Below are positions 22,335-33,811 of a stretch of 64,000 nucleotides of DNA, piece after piece; the first letter of the stretch is position 1; every line of letters begins with the position of its first letter. Source of the stretch: Orbilia blumenaviensis (Eukaryota; Ascomycota; Orbiliomycetes; Orbiliales; Orbiliaceae); NCBI GenBank assembly GCA_036872755.1, contig JAVHNS010000001.1, positions 1,922,001 to 1,986,000 on the forward strand, in the 5' to 3' direction. Position numbers and translations under genes: made by a program. The notes beneath the pieces are model-generated. The model worked only from the letters and a program-made list of their open reading frames with translations, searched no databases and was not told the origin of the DNA.

Positions 22335-24543
22335 TTTGAAATAATTATAGTTATTGGAGATGTGAAAGTTGTTTTTGAAGGGTAAGTGTCGATATATCGA
22401 AAATGAAGTGTTATAGTCTGCAATTACTTAGAAAGAATAGGAAGAAGAACTATCTAACTACACTCCAAGGGCTGTCCAGCACGTATATATATATACATAC
22501 GTATCCATACTCTTCCCGGCTTCCCAAGAAGAATCCGGAGTTCAGAAGCTATGGGTTTTAAGATACGAAGCACATGCCATTTCCAGAACGTCGGCTAGTT
22601 AAAATTCCGCGTCGCTTCTGTCAAGAAAGACAAGGTCCATGCAAGACTTGGACGCAAATGCAAGTCTAAGACAACGCAATACGTGCAGATAGCCTTCCAA
22701 TGTCTGGAAAGTTACCGAGATACGATTCAGTGGAAAGAGCTAAGCCAATTCCAAGCATTTCATGTGAAGGCATGGCCGCCTGGGGGTAGACAGAAGACAT
22801 CATTTCAATCGTGGGGAAATTTGGTGGAGAAGGGGTTAACGTTGTTGTTGTTTAACTGGGATGGGAAGGTCAACGGGTGAAATTCCCGTTTGGCAATTGC
22901 AATTGGGGGCTGAGCGACGAAAAATGCGGCCCTCGGCAGAAATTCCATATTTAACATTCTGGGAAAGAAGGTTTTACCCCAGATTTCGTCGATGGGCTGC
23001 CACGCTTGCAGCTGAATCAGGGACGAGAAGGGCAGACGGGTATGTATGTATGTGTGCCTATGTATGTCTGGGTGTATGTATGTATGTATGTATGTATGTA
23101 TGTATGAGGCAAGTATGTATGTATGTGACCTCACTGTTGGATTTTGAGAAAAGGGTGGGTTGATCATGGAATGACATTGTTCCTCCGCCCGGACCCCCAT
23201 TCTACATAGCTTCTCTTGTGCCTAGCCTTTAAAGCCTTGCATGTTCAACGGAACTCGGGAAGGGTTTATATCAACCACCTTGGATACTCTCTGTTCATCG
23301 AATCTATATGTAGTTAGTTAGTGCTAACTTTGCACCTGCAGCTCATCAGTCAGTCCCGTAAAAGAAAGCCATGGCGGGGGCTTCTGTCTCATGGAGTTTG
23401 CCGAATGTAAGCCGCTCTAACCTCTTCTTAGACATCGAAAGTTCCATCCGGTCGAAGGCTAACTTGCACAATTATCCAATCCCTTAGCAAACGAATACGC
23501 TAGGCTGTCGGGGGAGCTCGTAGATCCACAGACACCTGACCCAAAAGAACATGGTACATGATACTAGCAGTTCCATGTATATGTACATGTACCGGCGGAC
23601 GGGGCCATATTAATTGCGTCGCCAAAATCGAGAAGCTACACCCAACTTATCTCCGATGTGGGTCTTGCGCTTGCAAGCACCTGCGAGAGAGGGAAAACGT
23701 CCCCACCTTTCCGTATGGTTTTCCGTATCCAAGATATAAAAAGAATGAGCTATGAAGTACATGCTACTACATACATTAGCTCGTTCAATGCATTGGCTGG
23801 CAAAGCTGAAGGTCTAAACCCGATCGTGCAGCGTGGCGACAGGGAATCCCTCGAGCTCGAGTTCCGAATTCTGTCGCCGTCTCGTACGTGCAGCGAAAAG
23901 AATTGCCAGTCTAAATACATGCATGAGCTGAACTGAGCGAGAGAGACGGAGACGGAGAGAGGAGAGGGAGAAAATAAGCCAGAGGCTGCAGGCTGCAAGC
24001 TGCATCCTGTGTCACAGCTGGGACCCGAAGATACAAACCCCATGCTCCACCGTTTTGATCTGACCCGAATATCGGAAGTTTAGACGAGAGGCAAATCTTC
24101 CTAGCTGGTGGTTCAGCCAGCAGCTACATAGGTATTAGAGGCTGTCACATCGAACTGGAATGCGGCCAATCGTAGGAAGCGAGGTCTCTTGATATAAAGC
24201 CACGTTCCTGCTGCAGCATTCCCACCATGCAAGGATTGGCTCAGGAAACCTTATCGATACTCACCTGCTTTCCCATATGGTCGAGTGCTCCTCTGCAGCC
24301 TGCTCGCTCACACAAACACTAGTAAAACCCGGAAAGGAAAATTTCTCAGAGGCTGCTTGACTGGAGCTGCTGCGACTCTAAAGTATCCGGTATCCAATCG
24401 GGAGCTCCAAAGGGAACAAGCCCCTCGGAAATCCGCAGCCCGCGACAGTTTTCCACACACACACCATTCCTCGACTCCACGCCGCTGCAGGGAGCTTTCG
24501 CTATCACCATCACTAATTGGGCAAGGTATCCGACGCACACGCC
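22335..24543. other. 2.2-kb intergenic interval
   Basis: Contains a TATG microsatellite and otherwise no supported gene. A TA-rich stretch (22487-22505) lies about 150-170 bp upstream of the lipocalin-like start and could be part of that promoter. Confidence 0.5.
23041..23128 (+). repeat. TATG/GTAT microsatellite
   Basis: Interrupted tetranucleotide array. The purest block (about 23074-23105) is eight units of GTAT, flanked by shorter imperfect runs. Confidence 0.9.
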
Positions 24544-24550
24544 TGAGTCA
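24544..24550 (+). promoter_or_regulatory. TGAGTCA site, candidate CpcA/Gcn4 (general amino-acid control) element
   Basis: The heptamer TGAGTCA is an exact match to the TGASTCA site bound by Gcn4/Cpc1/CpcA. It lies 332-338 bp before the ATG of an amino-acid aminotransferase gene. A TATAAATTATA sequence lies between them (about 24611-24621), then a CT/CA-rich leader. Position and target gene fit amino-acid starvation control, but a single heptamer can occur by chance. Confidence 0.45.
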
Positions 24551-24881
24551 GTCGGCAACGTGGAAGTGGGCTAGTAGACGGATTACAAATTCGTGGGTTT
24601 TTGCGGTTCTATAAATTATACCGTCTTCGCCAGACAATTGAGTTTTTTTTGGAAGTGAAACAGACATCACCGGACGTATTATATCCAGCGGCCGAGAAGT
24701 AAACTCAACCAACTTCAACCTCAACTCCAACTTCAACTTCGCCTCACCTCACCTCACCTCAACACACTTCGTTTGCCGCACTGGATAAAAGCATACCTCT
24801 ATCTATACTATCCCAGCGTACCCCACACCACACCTTATCAGACTCATCCTCCAACTTATTTTTTTTTTATTTCTTGCAAGA

Positions 24882-27146
24882 ATGCCTCCGTCAGCTGCCG
24901 TTAATATCGATGTCGGTGCTGAGGCTGTTGACGATAACTCGCCGTCTACAACCCCAGCATACCTTACCGTTCTGGGAGTTGATGAACTGAGAGCGAACTC
25001 TGTGTTTTCTGGTGGAATCGCGGCGCTAGGACTGAGCGATGCATTCAAAAGCAAGAGCGTATGTTGTGCATAATGGCATCATCTATTGTTGCAAGCAATT
25101 TCACTAACGTCCCTTTTAGAATACCAAGAAACCGTTGTCCAAGGACTTCACCTGTAAGACTCTGGAGATACTCCTGCAAACCATTCGGGAAAACCGCCTA
25201 ACGGAATATTTTTTCAAATACATCTAGATCGTTTGACACTAGAGAGCAAATCTCGACAGGTTGGTGTTACCTATACATCCTTGACTGTGGAACTTTGACT
25301 AATGTTGTGCTATAGCCGTCGCCGTTGAAGCAAGCTGCCCAGTATCTCTCGAGAGAAGGTGAAATCTCGCAATCTCATTTTCGCGATAGAGAGGATGCGA
25401 GTCTAACCATGTCTATTTCTGTGCGATAGGAATGATATCTCTAGGAGGCGGTCTCCCGTCAAGTGCCTACTTCCCATTCGACCATGTTAGCGTTGGGGTC
25501 CCTGGCGACAACCTCTTTTCGGAAACAGACATCCACGAATATGCACAAAAGGTCACCATCGGAAAGCACGATATGAAAGAGGGGAAATCGGCCTATGGTA
25601 CGGTGGTATTTTGCACATGGGACGAAAACTGATACTAACCACGGCTTTCTCATCGCAGATCTCTCCGTGGCACTGAACTATGGCCAAGGCTCTGGATCCC
25701 CGCAGATGGTCAGATGGGTTACTGAACATACTGAGGTGTGTATTTTTTGCGCAATGTGCTACCGTCGTACAAAAACGTCGGGTCATATTTTCGGGGGCGA
25801 AAGCTTCTTTTTTTTTTTAAGAAGTTCTTTAGCTGACTGTCATCTGTGACTTGGATAGATTGTACATAATCCACCATACCAGGACTGGGCTGCCGTGATG
25901 ACAGTCGGAAGCACATCGGCATTTGAGATGTGCCTCCGATCGTTCTGCAATCGAGGGGACTACTTTATTGCCGACGAATATGCTTTCTGCAGTGCAATTG
26001 AAGCAGGGAGAGGGCTGGGTATCGAGGCTGTAGGAATTCACATGGATTCCGAGGGTATGATTCCGAGCCACTTGGACGAGGTTCTGAGCAACTGGGACGA
26101 AAAGGCGAGGAAGGCACCAAAGCCGTTCTTAATTTATCTTGTTCCGTAAGTCTTTTTCCGATGCATATCCGTTCCTACCAGCCCTTGTCTGTGCACCACA
26201 TCGAGAGGGAAAAATAAAATTATAGCATCGGGAAGGCTGATGGGATGGATTTTCTTGGTGTAACAGAACGGGACAAAACCCTACCGGTTCGACACAAGGT
26301 ACCCAACGAAGAAAAGAAATATATGCGCTAGCCCAGAAGCACGACTTGATAATTGTTGAGGATGAGCCGTACTACTTTTTACAAATGGACAAGTACGTTT
26401 CGGGTGCTGGCCAGAACAATGGAAGCTCGGTAACGCCCAAGAGCCACGATGAGTTCCTTAAGAGCTTAACACCGTCCTACCTTTCCATGGATTCCGAAGG
26501 CCGCGTTATCCGACTAGATTCTTTCTCCAAGGTTATTGCCCCAGGTTCAAGGTGCGGCTGGTTGACCACCTCATCAAAGATCTGTGAGAGGTTGATGAGA
26601 CACAATGAGGTTACAGTCCAAGCGCCTAGCGGGTTTTCGCAAGCAATATTGTTCAAGTTGCTTGATGAACACTGGGGCCATGGGAAGTACCTTGACTGGT
26701 TGGTTCATATTCGGAAGGAGTATTCTGCAAGACGGAACATAATGCTGGAGGCTTGCGAGAAGTACATTCCGAGAGAGGTGGCAAGCTGGACACCCCCTGC
26801 TGCTGGAATGTTCTTGTGGTTTAAGATTAATAGCGAGAAGCACCCGGCTTATGGGAAGAAGGCCCCTACGGAGATCGAGCATGATATCTTCCAGGCTGTG
26901 GTTGACCAGAAGACCTTATTGGCCAAGGGCAGTTGGTTTTTCGCTGGGCCGGAAGGTTCGGACGCTGGCGTCTATCTGAGAGCAACATTCGCTGCTGCCG
27001 AGGTAAGTCATAAAGTAACTCATTGACGCATAGCAATAATTAGCTAACAAGTTTGACAGGAGGGCGCTATGATTGAGGGCATCCGACGCTTTGCTAACGC
27101 TTTAAGAGTGTCGTTTGGGCTTCCAGAATTGCAGGAGTCTGCTTAG
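24882..27146 (+). CDS. PLP-dependent aromatic/2-aminoadipate aminotransferase (Aro8-type)
   Basis: Nine exons: 24882-25058, 25120-25153, 25228-25259, 25316-25358, 25430-25597, 25659-25735, 25859-26145, 26267-27002 and 27060-27146; 546 residues. Motifs follow fold-type I class I aminotransferase order: ISLGGGLPSSAYFPF, LNYGQGSGSPQMVRW, the cofactor-ring segment GSTSAFEMCL, LVPTGQNPTG split by intron 7, IIVEDEPYYF, and the PLP lysine in RLDSFSKVIAPGSRCGW (Lys about 361). GVYLRATFA near the end carries the carboxylate-binding Arg. This matches fungal Aro8-like enzymes, which transaminate aromatic amino acids, 2-aminoadipate or kynurenine with 2-oxoglutarate; the exact substrate is not decided by sequence. 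Three exons are only 32-43 nt. A TGAGTCA site upstream suggests cross-pathway control. Confidence 0.9.
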
Positions 27147-27381
27147 TAGACCCGAAGAACCTGCTGAATACAAAGCATTTCTAGAGCATGGTGACAGCAC
27201 ATGCAAATTGTACCAACAGTTCCTTTTTAGCCAGGTTATTCTTGAACTCATAGACTCGGTCCAGAATAAACTCGAACTACATTACATGCATAAAATTACA
27301 TACTACTCTGTAATTATCGTACAATCATGGGTATCGTTTCAATCTAGATGCAACGGGTATCAAAATAATAATTCTATGATT

Positions 27382-28674
27382 TTAAACGCCTGCTGGGATT
27401 CCATTACCGGCAGAATCGTCTCCAAAGCTTTCAAGGCCTCTGCCAACGTGCAGAGCGGTCCCAGCCTCCTCTCTTAATCGCTCGTACTTCTCAGAGGTCT
27501 CTTTCAGAAGTCTTTGCAATTCTTTCTCTCGCTGTTCAATCATTTCCTTTTCAGATATCAGTTCTTCCACCCTCTGGGACTTTTGCTCCATGGTGTCGTT
27601 CATGCCTGCCAAAATACCCTTTAGATTTGCCAATGCTTCCTGAAAGTTCGGGAGCGGTGTAATGACAGCAGGCGGTTTCCTCAGCCTTTCTTCTAGCGTC
27701 TCACGTTTGCTAGAGCCGTAGCCCCCTGTGCGTAGCCTGTTTGCCTCCCATTCTCCATTCTCATCAGCGTTACTGTCGTCTTCATCCTCGTCGGAAGGTC
27801 GTTCAACCATGTCGATTGCTTCTCTAATATCCTCCCGCCGTCTACGTTCTTTCTCTCTTTCTGCTCGTTTACCAAGTGCCAATCCTCCATCTTCAACAAA
27901 TGTTTCGAGGATTTCTTCTTCGTCATCTTGAGTCTTTTGGAGACGACTACCCTTCTTTACATCGTCTGAGAGGGAGATGTAGTCCGGATTCTGGGCTAGT
28001 AGCGCCCGACGGGCTTTTAGGGCCTTTATGGTGCCCGAGTCCGGTATTGAGAGTTCAACTGCAGCCGCAGCCGTCGATGCACGTTCAGCAGCAAATTTTC
28101 CGGCGACGTCTAGAGGATCCACGGGAGGAGCATCGGACATGGAAACATCTGTATCACCGTCATGTTTGCGATGAAGAGGGGTTGTAGGAGTTGAAGTCCT
28201 GAGTTCCGCGAGTGCTTCTTTGGAGTAGGAAGGGCGAGATGTTAAGGAAAGTTGTGAAAAGGGTTGCGAGGGGAGTGTGCTCGATTTCAAAGCGGCGCGA
28301 GGCTTTTCCTTTGCTGCTGCAGCTGGCTGGGCGGATGATGATGAAGACGCGCTTCGTTCGACGACCTGGCGCGAGAGAGTTGATTTTTTGACGACAACGG
28401 GACGGGTGAGTTCTAAAGAGTCTGTAGATGGAGTTCCGTCGTCGTCGTGTGGGTCTTCGAGGGAGATTAGGGTACGGTTGACGGTTTTACGGGTTTTTGT
28501 GGTTGTGGATTTGCGCTTGAAGATTGGTGCGGATGAGTCGTTAGATTCTGATGCTGCTGCTGCTGGTGTAGAGGTCGATTGAGGGTCCTTTGGCTGGTCT
28601 GTTACTTCGTCATCATCGAAGGAGGCGATTATACGGGCCTTGGGTTTCCGGCTAGCGAAGTTTGCGGACTTCAT
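27382..28674 (-). CDS. Ntr2-like spliceosome disassembly factor
   Basis: Single exon, 430 residues. The N-terminus MKSANFASRKPKARIIASF is followed by a low-complexity Ser/Thr/Ala region. The central block SIPDSGTIKALKARRALLAQ, then NPDYISLSDD, then an acidic EEEILETFVEDG and a basic KRAEREKERRRREDI, is the pattern of the nineteen-complex-related protein 2 (Ntr2) domain, related to GCFC/PAXBP1 factors. In yeast Ntr2 pairs with Ntr1 to recruit the Prp43 helicase and dismantle the intron-lariat spliceosome in the nucleus. A C-terminal coiled coil (about residues 355-410) is evident. The gene ends 235 bp from the convergent aminotransferase gene. The long length relative to yeast Ntr2 is usual in filamentous fungi. 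Confidence 0.75.
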   Translation of the reverse strand: MKSANFASRKPKARIIASFDDDEVTDQPKDPQSTSTPAAAASESNDSSAPIFKRKSTTTKTRKTVNRTLISLEDPHDDDGTPSTDSLELTRPVVVKKSTLSRQVVERSASSSSSAQPAAAAKEKPRAALKSSTLPSQPFSQLSLTSRPSYSKEALAELRTSTPTTPLHRKHDGDTDVSMSDAPPVDPLDVAGKFAAERASTAAAAVELSIPDSGTIKALKARRALLAQNPDYISLSDDVKKGSRLQKTQDDEEEILETFVEDGGLALGKRAEREKERRRREDIREAIDMVERPSDEDEDDSNADENGEWEANRLRTGGYGSSKRETLEERLRKPPAVITPLPNFQEALANLKGILAGMNDTMEQKSQRVEELISEKEMIEQREKELQRLLKETSEKYERLREEAGTALHVGRGLESFGDDSAGNGIPAGV

Positions 28675-29527
28675 GGTGATGTCGAATTGATGACGATGAT
28701 AATGACGAGGGTGGTATAAAGTACGGCGCCAGATGGGACCAGTATGGCGCCAGTAGTTTCGAAGTTGAGGTTGTCACGTCCCAGAACAACACAAAATATG
28801 CAACACGTGCGAACAGTTAAGTAGATGATTTTAGCGTTAGAAAATATAGCCATAGACCTAGAGGCATAATTTCGAACGGAGCTACTACGGAGATACTACG
28901 GAGATGATAAGGATAAGTGAGGAGACTTACACTCCCTTAGCTAGTGTGAAGGGATATTTAATTTATATCACAAGCTGTTTAGGGGAGAATTTTTGAGACT
29001 TGCACAGAAGAAGGCTTTCAAGAGAAACAGGATTCAAGATGGGAATTCGGGAAAATAAAAGCGGAAAGGTTACAGAAAGTACTAAGTTGTATATGCTCTC
29101 ATACGATGTGCCAATAATGAGTTGAGATAGCTGAAATACCAATACATAGATGTCTAGATCTAGCTAGTTTCATATCGATATATCGATATCGTTTGGAACA
29201 ATAGCGCTGTATACCATATTGCATGTTCTACATGCACGAAAGATGTTAAAATCTTTTCTGTTTCCTCCAAAGTTCTTGACACTTCAAAAAAGAAAATTAA
29301 AAGACGAAAAGCATTTACAGGGAACATTGATCAAAATACATTTAATTTTCTGACCTCAAGATTATTATGATTTGTGAACGGCAATCTAGATATTGAAGGA
29401 CATGTACGGAGAAGCGAAGAGGTATATAGTAGCTAAATATATAATATATGGAGGCTGCAACACGTTTAGGATTGTGGAATAATATGTTTTCCTCTGGAAA
29501 AGGAGATGATGAAAATTTAAAATAGTT
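28675..29527. other. intergenic, promoter of the Ntr2-like gene
   Basis: About 0.85 kb. A repeated TACTACGGAGA motif (about 28882-28904) lies 210-230 bp upstream of the Ntr2-like start. No gene recognised. Confidence 0.5.
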
Positions 29528-30328
29528 TTAACCGCTGTCGAAAGGCTGGGCGGTGGATGTGTCACCGATGAGTAAGCTGTAGTGGTAGTTGCCGTCTCCT
29601 TGCCTCGAAATGGCCCCAATGGTACCACCGGTGCTTTGGCCCTGGTTTCCTCCACAACCTTGGAGGTCCTTTAGTCCTGTGCATGCGAATGCCATATTGA
29701 TCCAAGGGAAGCCTTGGGTGTGTGCGAAGCCAAATACCATATCTGCTTGCTTATTATCTACCAACGCCCAGGGACCGAAACGTGTGTATGCTGGAGGCTC
29801 ACTGCCCCCATTTACGAAGAAGTCTCGCAGGTAGTCATTATGCTGAGTGCAGAAAAATCGTACAGCCTGGAAGAGAACTGCAGCAGTGATAAAGTAGGCT
29901 GGTCCACCACAGATTCTTTCGTAATGGGCGTTGGTTACTCCACCTCGTTTCTGAAGCGGTGCTGAAAGATCGGCTCTTTTCTTCAGGTCGGAAGCCCGCT
30001 TTTTGAGGACATTCGCATGCCGTTTGTGCATTGGATATGACCTGATGGCGAGGTCCATCAGCTCGTCCGGGATGTCGTAGCTAGTAGCTGTTATATTTCC
30101 AGGATATGTCTTCACGTCTCGGATGAATTTGCGGTGGGAGTAGTTTTCGTGAAGATGATCAAGAAGAGCCGATGTAGGGACACCGATCTCTTCATGATGC
30201 GAAGTATCATGTCTCCTGGCGATATCGTATTCCGGGATCTCCGCCAGGGCCTCGCGAGTTAACAGTGTCGGGCTACAAACGGACCGGGAGGCCAAGGCCG
30301 ACAAGGTCGCAAGTAGCAGGAAATGCAT
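29528..30328 (-). CDS. secreted preproprotein with clustered Kex2 sites
   Basis: Single exon, 266 residues. Residues 1-18 form a signal peptide (MHFLLLATLSALASRSVC; cleavage probably near 16-19). A charged pro-region of about 110 residues ends in four dibasic Lys-Arg sites at about 103, 111, 118 and 128, separated by only 7-10 residues. The rest, about 138 residues starting GGVTNAHYERICGG, has four Cys (ICGG, FFCTQ, AFACTG, QGCGG) that could form two disulfides, and a Gly-rich end. The layout fits an extracellular protein matured by the late-Golgi protease Kex2. No enzyme family recognised; effector, surface protein or small lytic protein are all possible. No membrane segment other than the signal peptide. 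Confidence 0.75.
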   Translation of the reverse strand: MHFLLLATLSALASRSVCSPTLLTREALAEIPEYDIARRHDTSHHEEIGVPTSALLDHLHENYSHRKFIRDVKTYPGNITATSYDIPDELMDLAIRSYPMHKRHANVLKKRASDLKKRADLSAPLQKRGGVTNAHYERICGGPAYFITAAVLFQAVRFFCTQHNDYLRDFFVNGGSEPPAYTRFGPWALVDNKQADMVFGFAHTQGFPWINMAFACTGLKDLQGCGGNQGQSTGGTIGAISRQGDGNYHYSLLIGDTSTAQPFDSG

Positions 30329-31065
30329 GGTGTATACCCTGACCTGTCACTGTCTGTATATAAATGAAAATGTCTTTTAGTTAGCTGTTTGCCTTGCAAA
30401 GCTGACTTTTTTTTTTTTTTTTTTTTTTTTCACGAACAGCCCCGATCCTCTGTATATTGTAACTTACACAGGTCTAAGAATACCCAGCTAGTGAAATGAT
30501 ACCAAGACCGAGACTGCGGTCCACAGGGGAAATCGTAGTTTTGAGATTATATAAATCTATTTTAACTTGCTTGAGGTATGAAAGGGGCAAGTGAAAATGT
30601 TGTAGAAGAGGAAGAGTATGTTCTCTATTGGGACCCCACGGGATATATATAACCCCCCCTCTTCCACACATATATACATATGCGGGTAGATCTAGAGCCA
30701 TAGAGCCTTCTGTTCGATAGTACCTGCATCTGATCCAACCGTTTTACAAATCTAATTTTTTATTTATTTTTATTTTTATTCTGTCCATGGGAAAATTAGC
30801 AGTCTCTGTTACCAGAAACTGATTCCAAGCTAAGTCGTGCCGCATAAATGAGCCGGTTCGGTGTTGGAAATCGGCCGTGCCGCATTGAAATGGCAACATT
30901 TGGACGTTGAAACACCATCCGCCTTCGACCAACCAACAACTCTCTTAGCTTAGCTTCGTCCACCCCCACCGTCATATCAACTTAACTTACCATCCCACGA
31001 TATCCAGGCTTCTCTACACTCCCAGCTATCCTTCTTTGAAGCTTCGCCGCTGTATGAAATAGAAA
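30329..31065. other. divergent intergenic region
   Basis: Holds the presumed promoters of the secreted protein (left) and the CBS protein (right). A T run of about 22 lies at 30409-30430. TATATAA (30644-30650) and TATATATACATATG (30670-30683) lie 320-360 bp upstream of the secreted protein start. No gene seen. Confidence 0.5.
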
Positions 31066-31714
31066 ATGTCGTTACCCTCCGAAGACGCTATTCCATCTTA
31101 CCTGCGAGATCCGCCGTCGTCGCATACGACCGCTGCTGCGACTCCGGCGCAGTCCCTCGCCGCAAAATACCGTGGAGTACGTTCCCTTTAAGCTCATCGC
31201 CAATTCGCATGATATTATCTCAACAACTGTTGTGTTTCGGGTCCTTAATAGTAGCTAACTAAGCTAATGCTGACTTTACCACCCAACTGTTCCACAGGCT
31301 GTCATTGCTGACTTGGATCTCGCACCTGCGCTTTCTGTCCCACCCCAACAATCCATCTCTGAGGCGCTTGCTATGTCCTACGACCGGTCGTATGATCAAC
31401 TTACTGTCATCAACCCCCAGAATCGCTCTCTGCTCGGATATCTATCCATTCCGAGGTTAAAACAGCTATTACAATCCAGATCTCTACGGGAGGAGGATAC
31501 TGTTGAGGCCGCTATGACAAGGTTTAGGAAGGGCAAAGGAGTAAAGTATACGGTAATAACGCCGGAAACCGAGTTAGCAGAGCTTGAGGAGTTCCTTACG
31601 ACTGGAGGCGGCAAGGAAAGCGGGTTTGCAGTTGTTACAGATACTAGCAGGAAGTTCGTGTTGGCTGTCGCGACAAGAGACGATTTGGAGAACTTCGCGA
31701 AACGACGGGGTTGA
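31066..31714 (+). CDS. small CBS-domain protein
   Basis: Two exons, 31066-31176 and 31298-31714, give 175 residues. After a low-complexity N-terminus, residues about 38-173 form a CBS (Bateman) pair: ISEALAMSYDRSYDQLTVIN followed by RSLLGYLSIPRLKQLL, then a second half TPETELAELEEFL with SGFAVVTDTSRKFVLAVAT and DDLENFAKR. CBS pairs bind adenosyl nucleotides and act as regulatory modules. There is no attached enzyme domain. Fungal databases often call such proteins cystathionine beta-synthase because of the domain name; that enzyme activity is not supported here. Probably cytosolic. Confidence 0.8.
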
Positions 31715-33811
31715 TTGTTGCTGAAAAGGGGCCCTTCTAATTATTTTTCTTCTTCTTACCTTTTTCCTTTTCCCTTTTCTTTTCCTTTTTTCTTTCTTTC
31801 TCATTCCTGGGAGGATCCGGACCGTTGGTTGGTACTGCTGCTGCTCCTGCTGCGAGGCTAGTCGGTGTGAAGATAGCTCTTTCTCGAGTGGGCTCATGCA
31901 AGGCTATATTACAGGTTGGGGAACGCACCAACAGCCGTTCTATGCGCAGATGCGCTAACGGCTGACAGAACGTATGATTACCAACCGGGCATGACGGAGA
32001 CGTTTCATTCTATTAATGAGTGGCTATAGACACACTTGGGGCGTCCACAGGGGTTTAATTTGTTGTATATATGGCATAGCCAGTCTCCTAGCGGTATGAC
32101 ATTTTACAATCTTGCCTTGCTTATAGAATACCTACCTAGTAGGTTATACGGATTTGAAACGCTATGGTTGGCGGCAATACGAACCCGATCGATTAAAAGA
32201 GCTTGTTGTAAGATACTATACTCGCTTTGCAAGAAGAAGGAACTATAGGAAGACAAAAAGAAGAAAAGGCTAGAAATAGATAGATAGGTAAGCAGTAGTA
32301 GTATGTACAGATAGGTTGTTATTATCCTAGCATGGGGCTATTACTTTTTGTCAGGCAGCAGGACATCCTATACCTCGAGCTTAATGGAGAGCCAACTTTC
32401 TTTTAACTAATTTCTCGAGGCCATGAATCCTCCAAGATTACTGCCTACAAGACTGTCGTTTCAAGCTTTGTAGGGAAGACCACGTTATTCCGGGGTTGCA
32501 CGTAGGTTGCCACTGTCGTGTAAGAAATAAAGGAGGGGCTCCGCGCGCGGCAGGTGACCGGAGCCAGGTACCTTCCTTCCTTCCCCTAACAAGGCCTCGG
32601 GCCTCGAATGCCTTTGGATGCTGCGATATGTTCGACAATTTGTGGGATTAAGTATTATTAACCTAGTAGTAGCTCGTATACGATTATGACAATATTGACC
32701 ATGATAAGCGGTACTGTCCTCCCAGCGTTAGTGATTTTGTCCATCTGTGGCTGCTATATGTTCTAATAAAAATAGGCGGGAGGTCTTTACTTCTCATTAA
32801 CGTCCGTATGGCAGATATCAGGTTTATGAGTTTCGCCTTGATGCTAACATCCCCTCCACCGAAGCCTTGGTCTTGCTGTCCAGCCCACCCGACTGTTTGT
32901 AATTTTTTGCCGTAAAACAGCTGTCTGTTAGCTAGATTCCCTTTGATCACGCTTTGGATTCCCTTCCCGATAGATCGATCTGGCCTGTTTGGGAAAGGAT
33001 TGGGAGTTGTTGGTACTGACTTCGCGCTAGAAATCTATCCTCCGATAGCACTGCGACGGCGTTGACGAGAAGGACAGCGACTAGAGGGCACGTGGCTGAG
33101 GGTTAGCTGGCTGATTCTCTGTTTGTCCGTAGCTCCTTTTAAGCAAAAAAAAAAGCTAGAAGCCTATATAGATATATTTATATATATCTGTGTGTGTGTG
33201 CGTGCGCGTGTATATGTGTGTGTGTGTACCGTAGAATAGGTTTCCAAACCAGAAGAGCATGGCCATGATGGCGGCCCTGGGGTGTTGATGCCGTGGAAAA
33301 TGTAACGGAGGTTGATTCGTGGAACGAGGTATCCTTTCTTTCCCCCTTGGCGATACCGATGTGTGGTTGATGAAGCTGTACCGTGGGAGGGATGGGGGGG
33401 AGAGAGATCTAGAGTCTTGATCTTGAATTGGATTGGGATTGGGATTGGGATTGGTCCCTTCCAAGGTGTCGTCGTGTCCAGACCGACCGACCGCCCGAGC
33501 CATCTGCGGCGTTTTGACAGGGGTTTTTTGCGGGTCGAGGCTTGGCTTGCGTCGGGCGAGAAGGAATTCCAGCCTGCAGCCAGTCAGCTTGGTTTATAAA
33601 TGCTTAGCGGGTGAGCACGCCTTCGAGATTTGAATAAGTATTTATTATTAGCTATAGCTATAGTAGCAGTGGTTTATATATATATCCCAGCCGGTCCGCT
33701 CACCCTCGAATGCGTCTTCTTCTTCTTCTTCTTTCTCTTATTCTTCTTCGTTAGAGAACGAATTGATCAGATCCATCGCGTATCAATCGGGGGATTTTTT
33801 TAGAACAAAAG
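31715..33811. other. 2.1-kb gene-empty interval
   Basis: Contains purine/pyrimidine-biased DNA just after the CBS gene, a TG-rich alternating tract (about 33188-33230), and a short GGGATT array (about 33429-33452). No supported gene. Confidence 0.5.
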
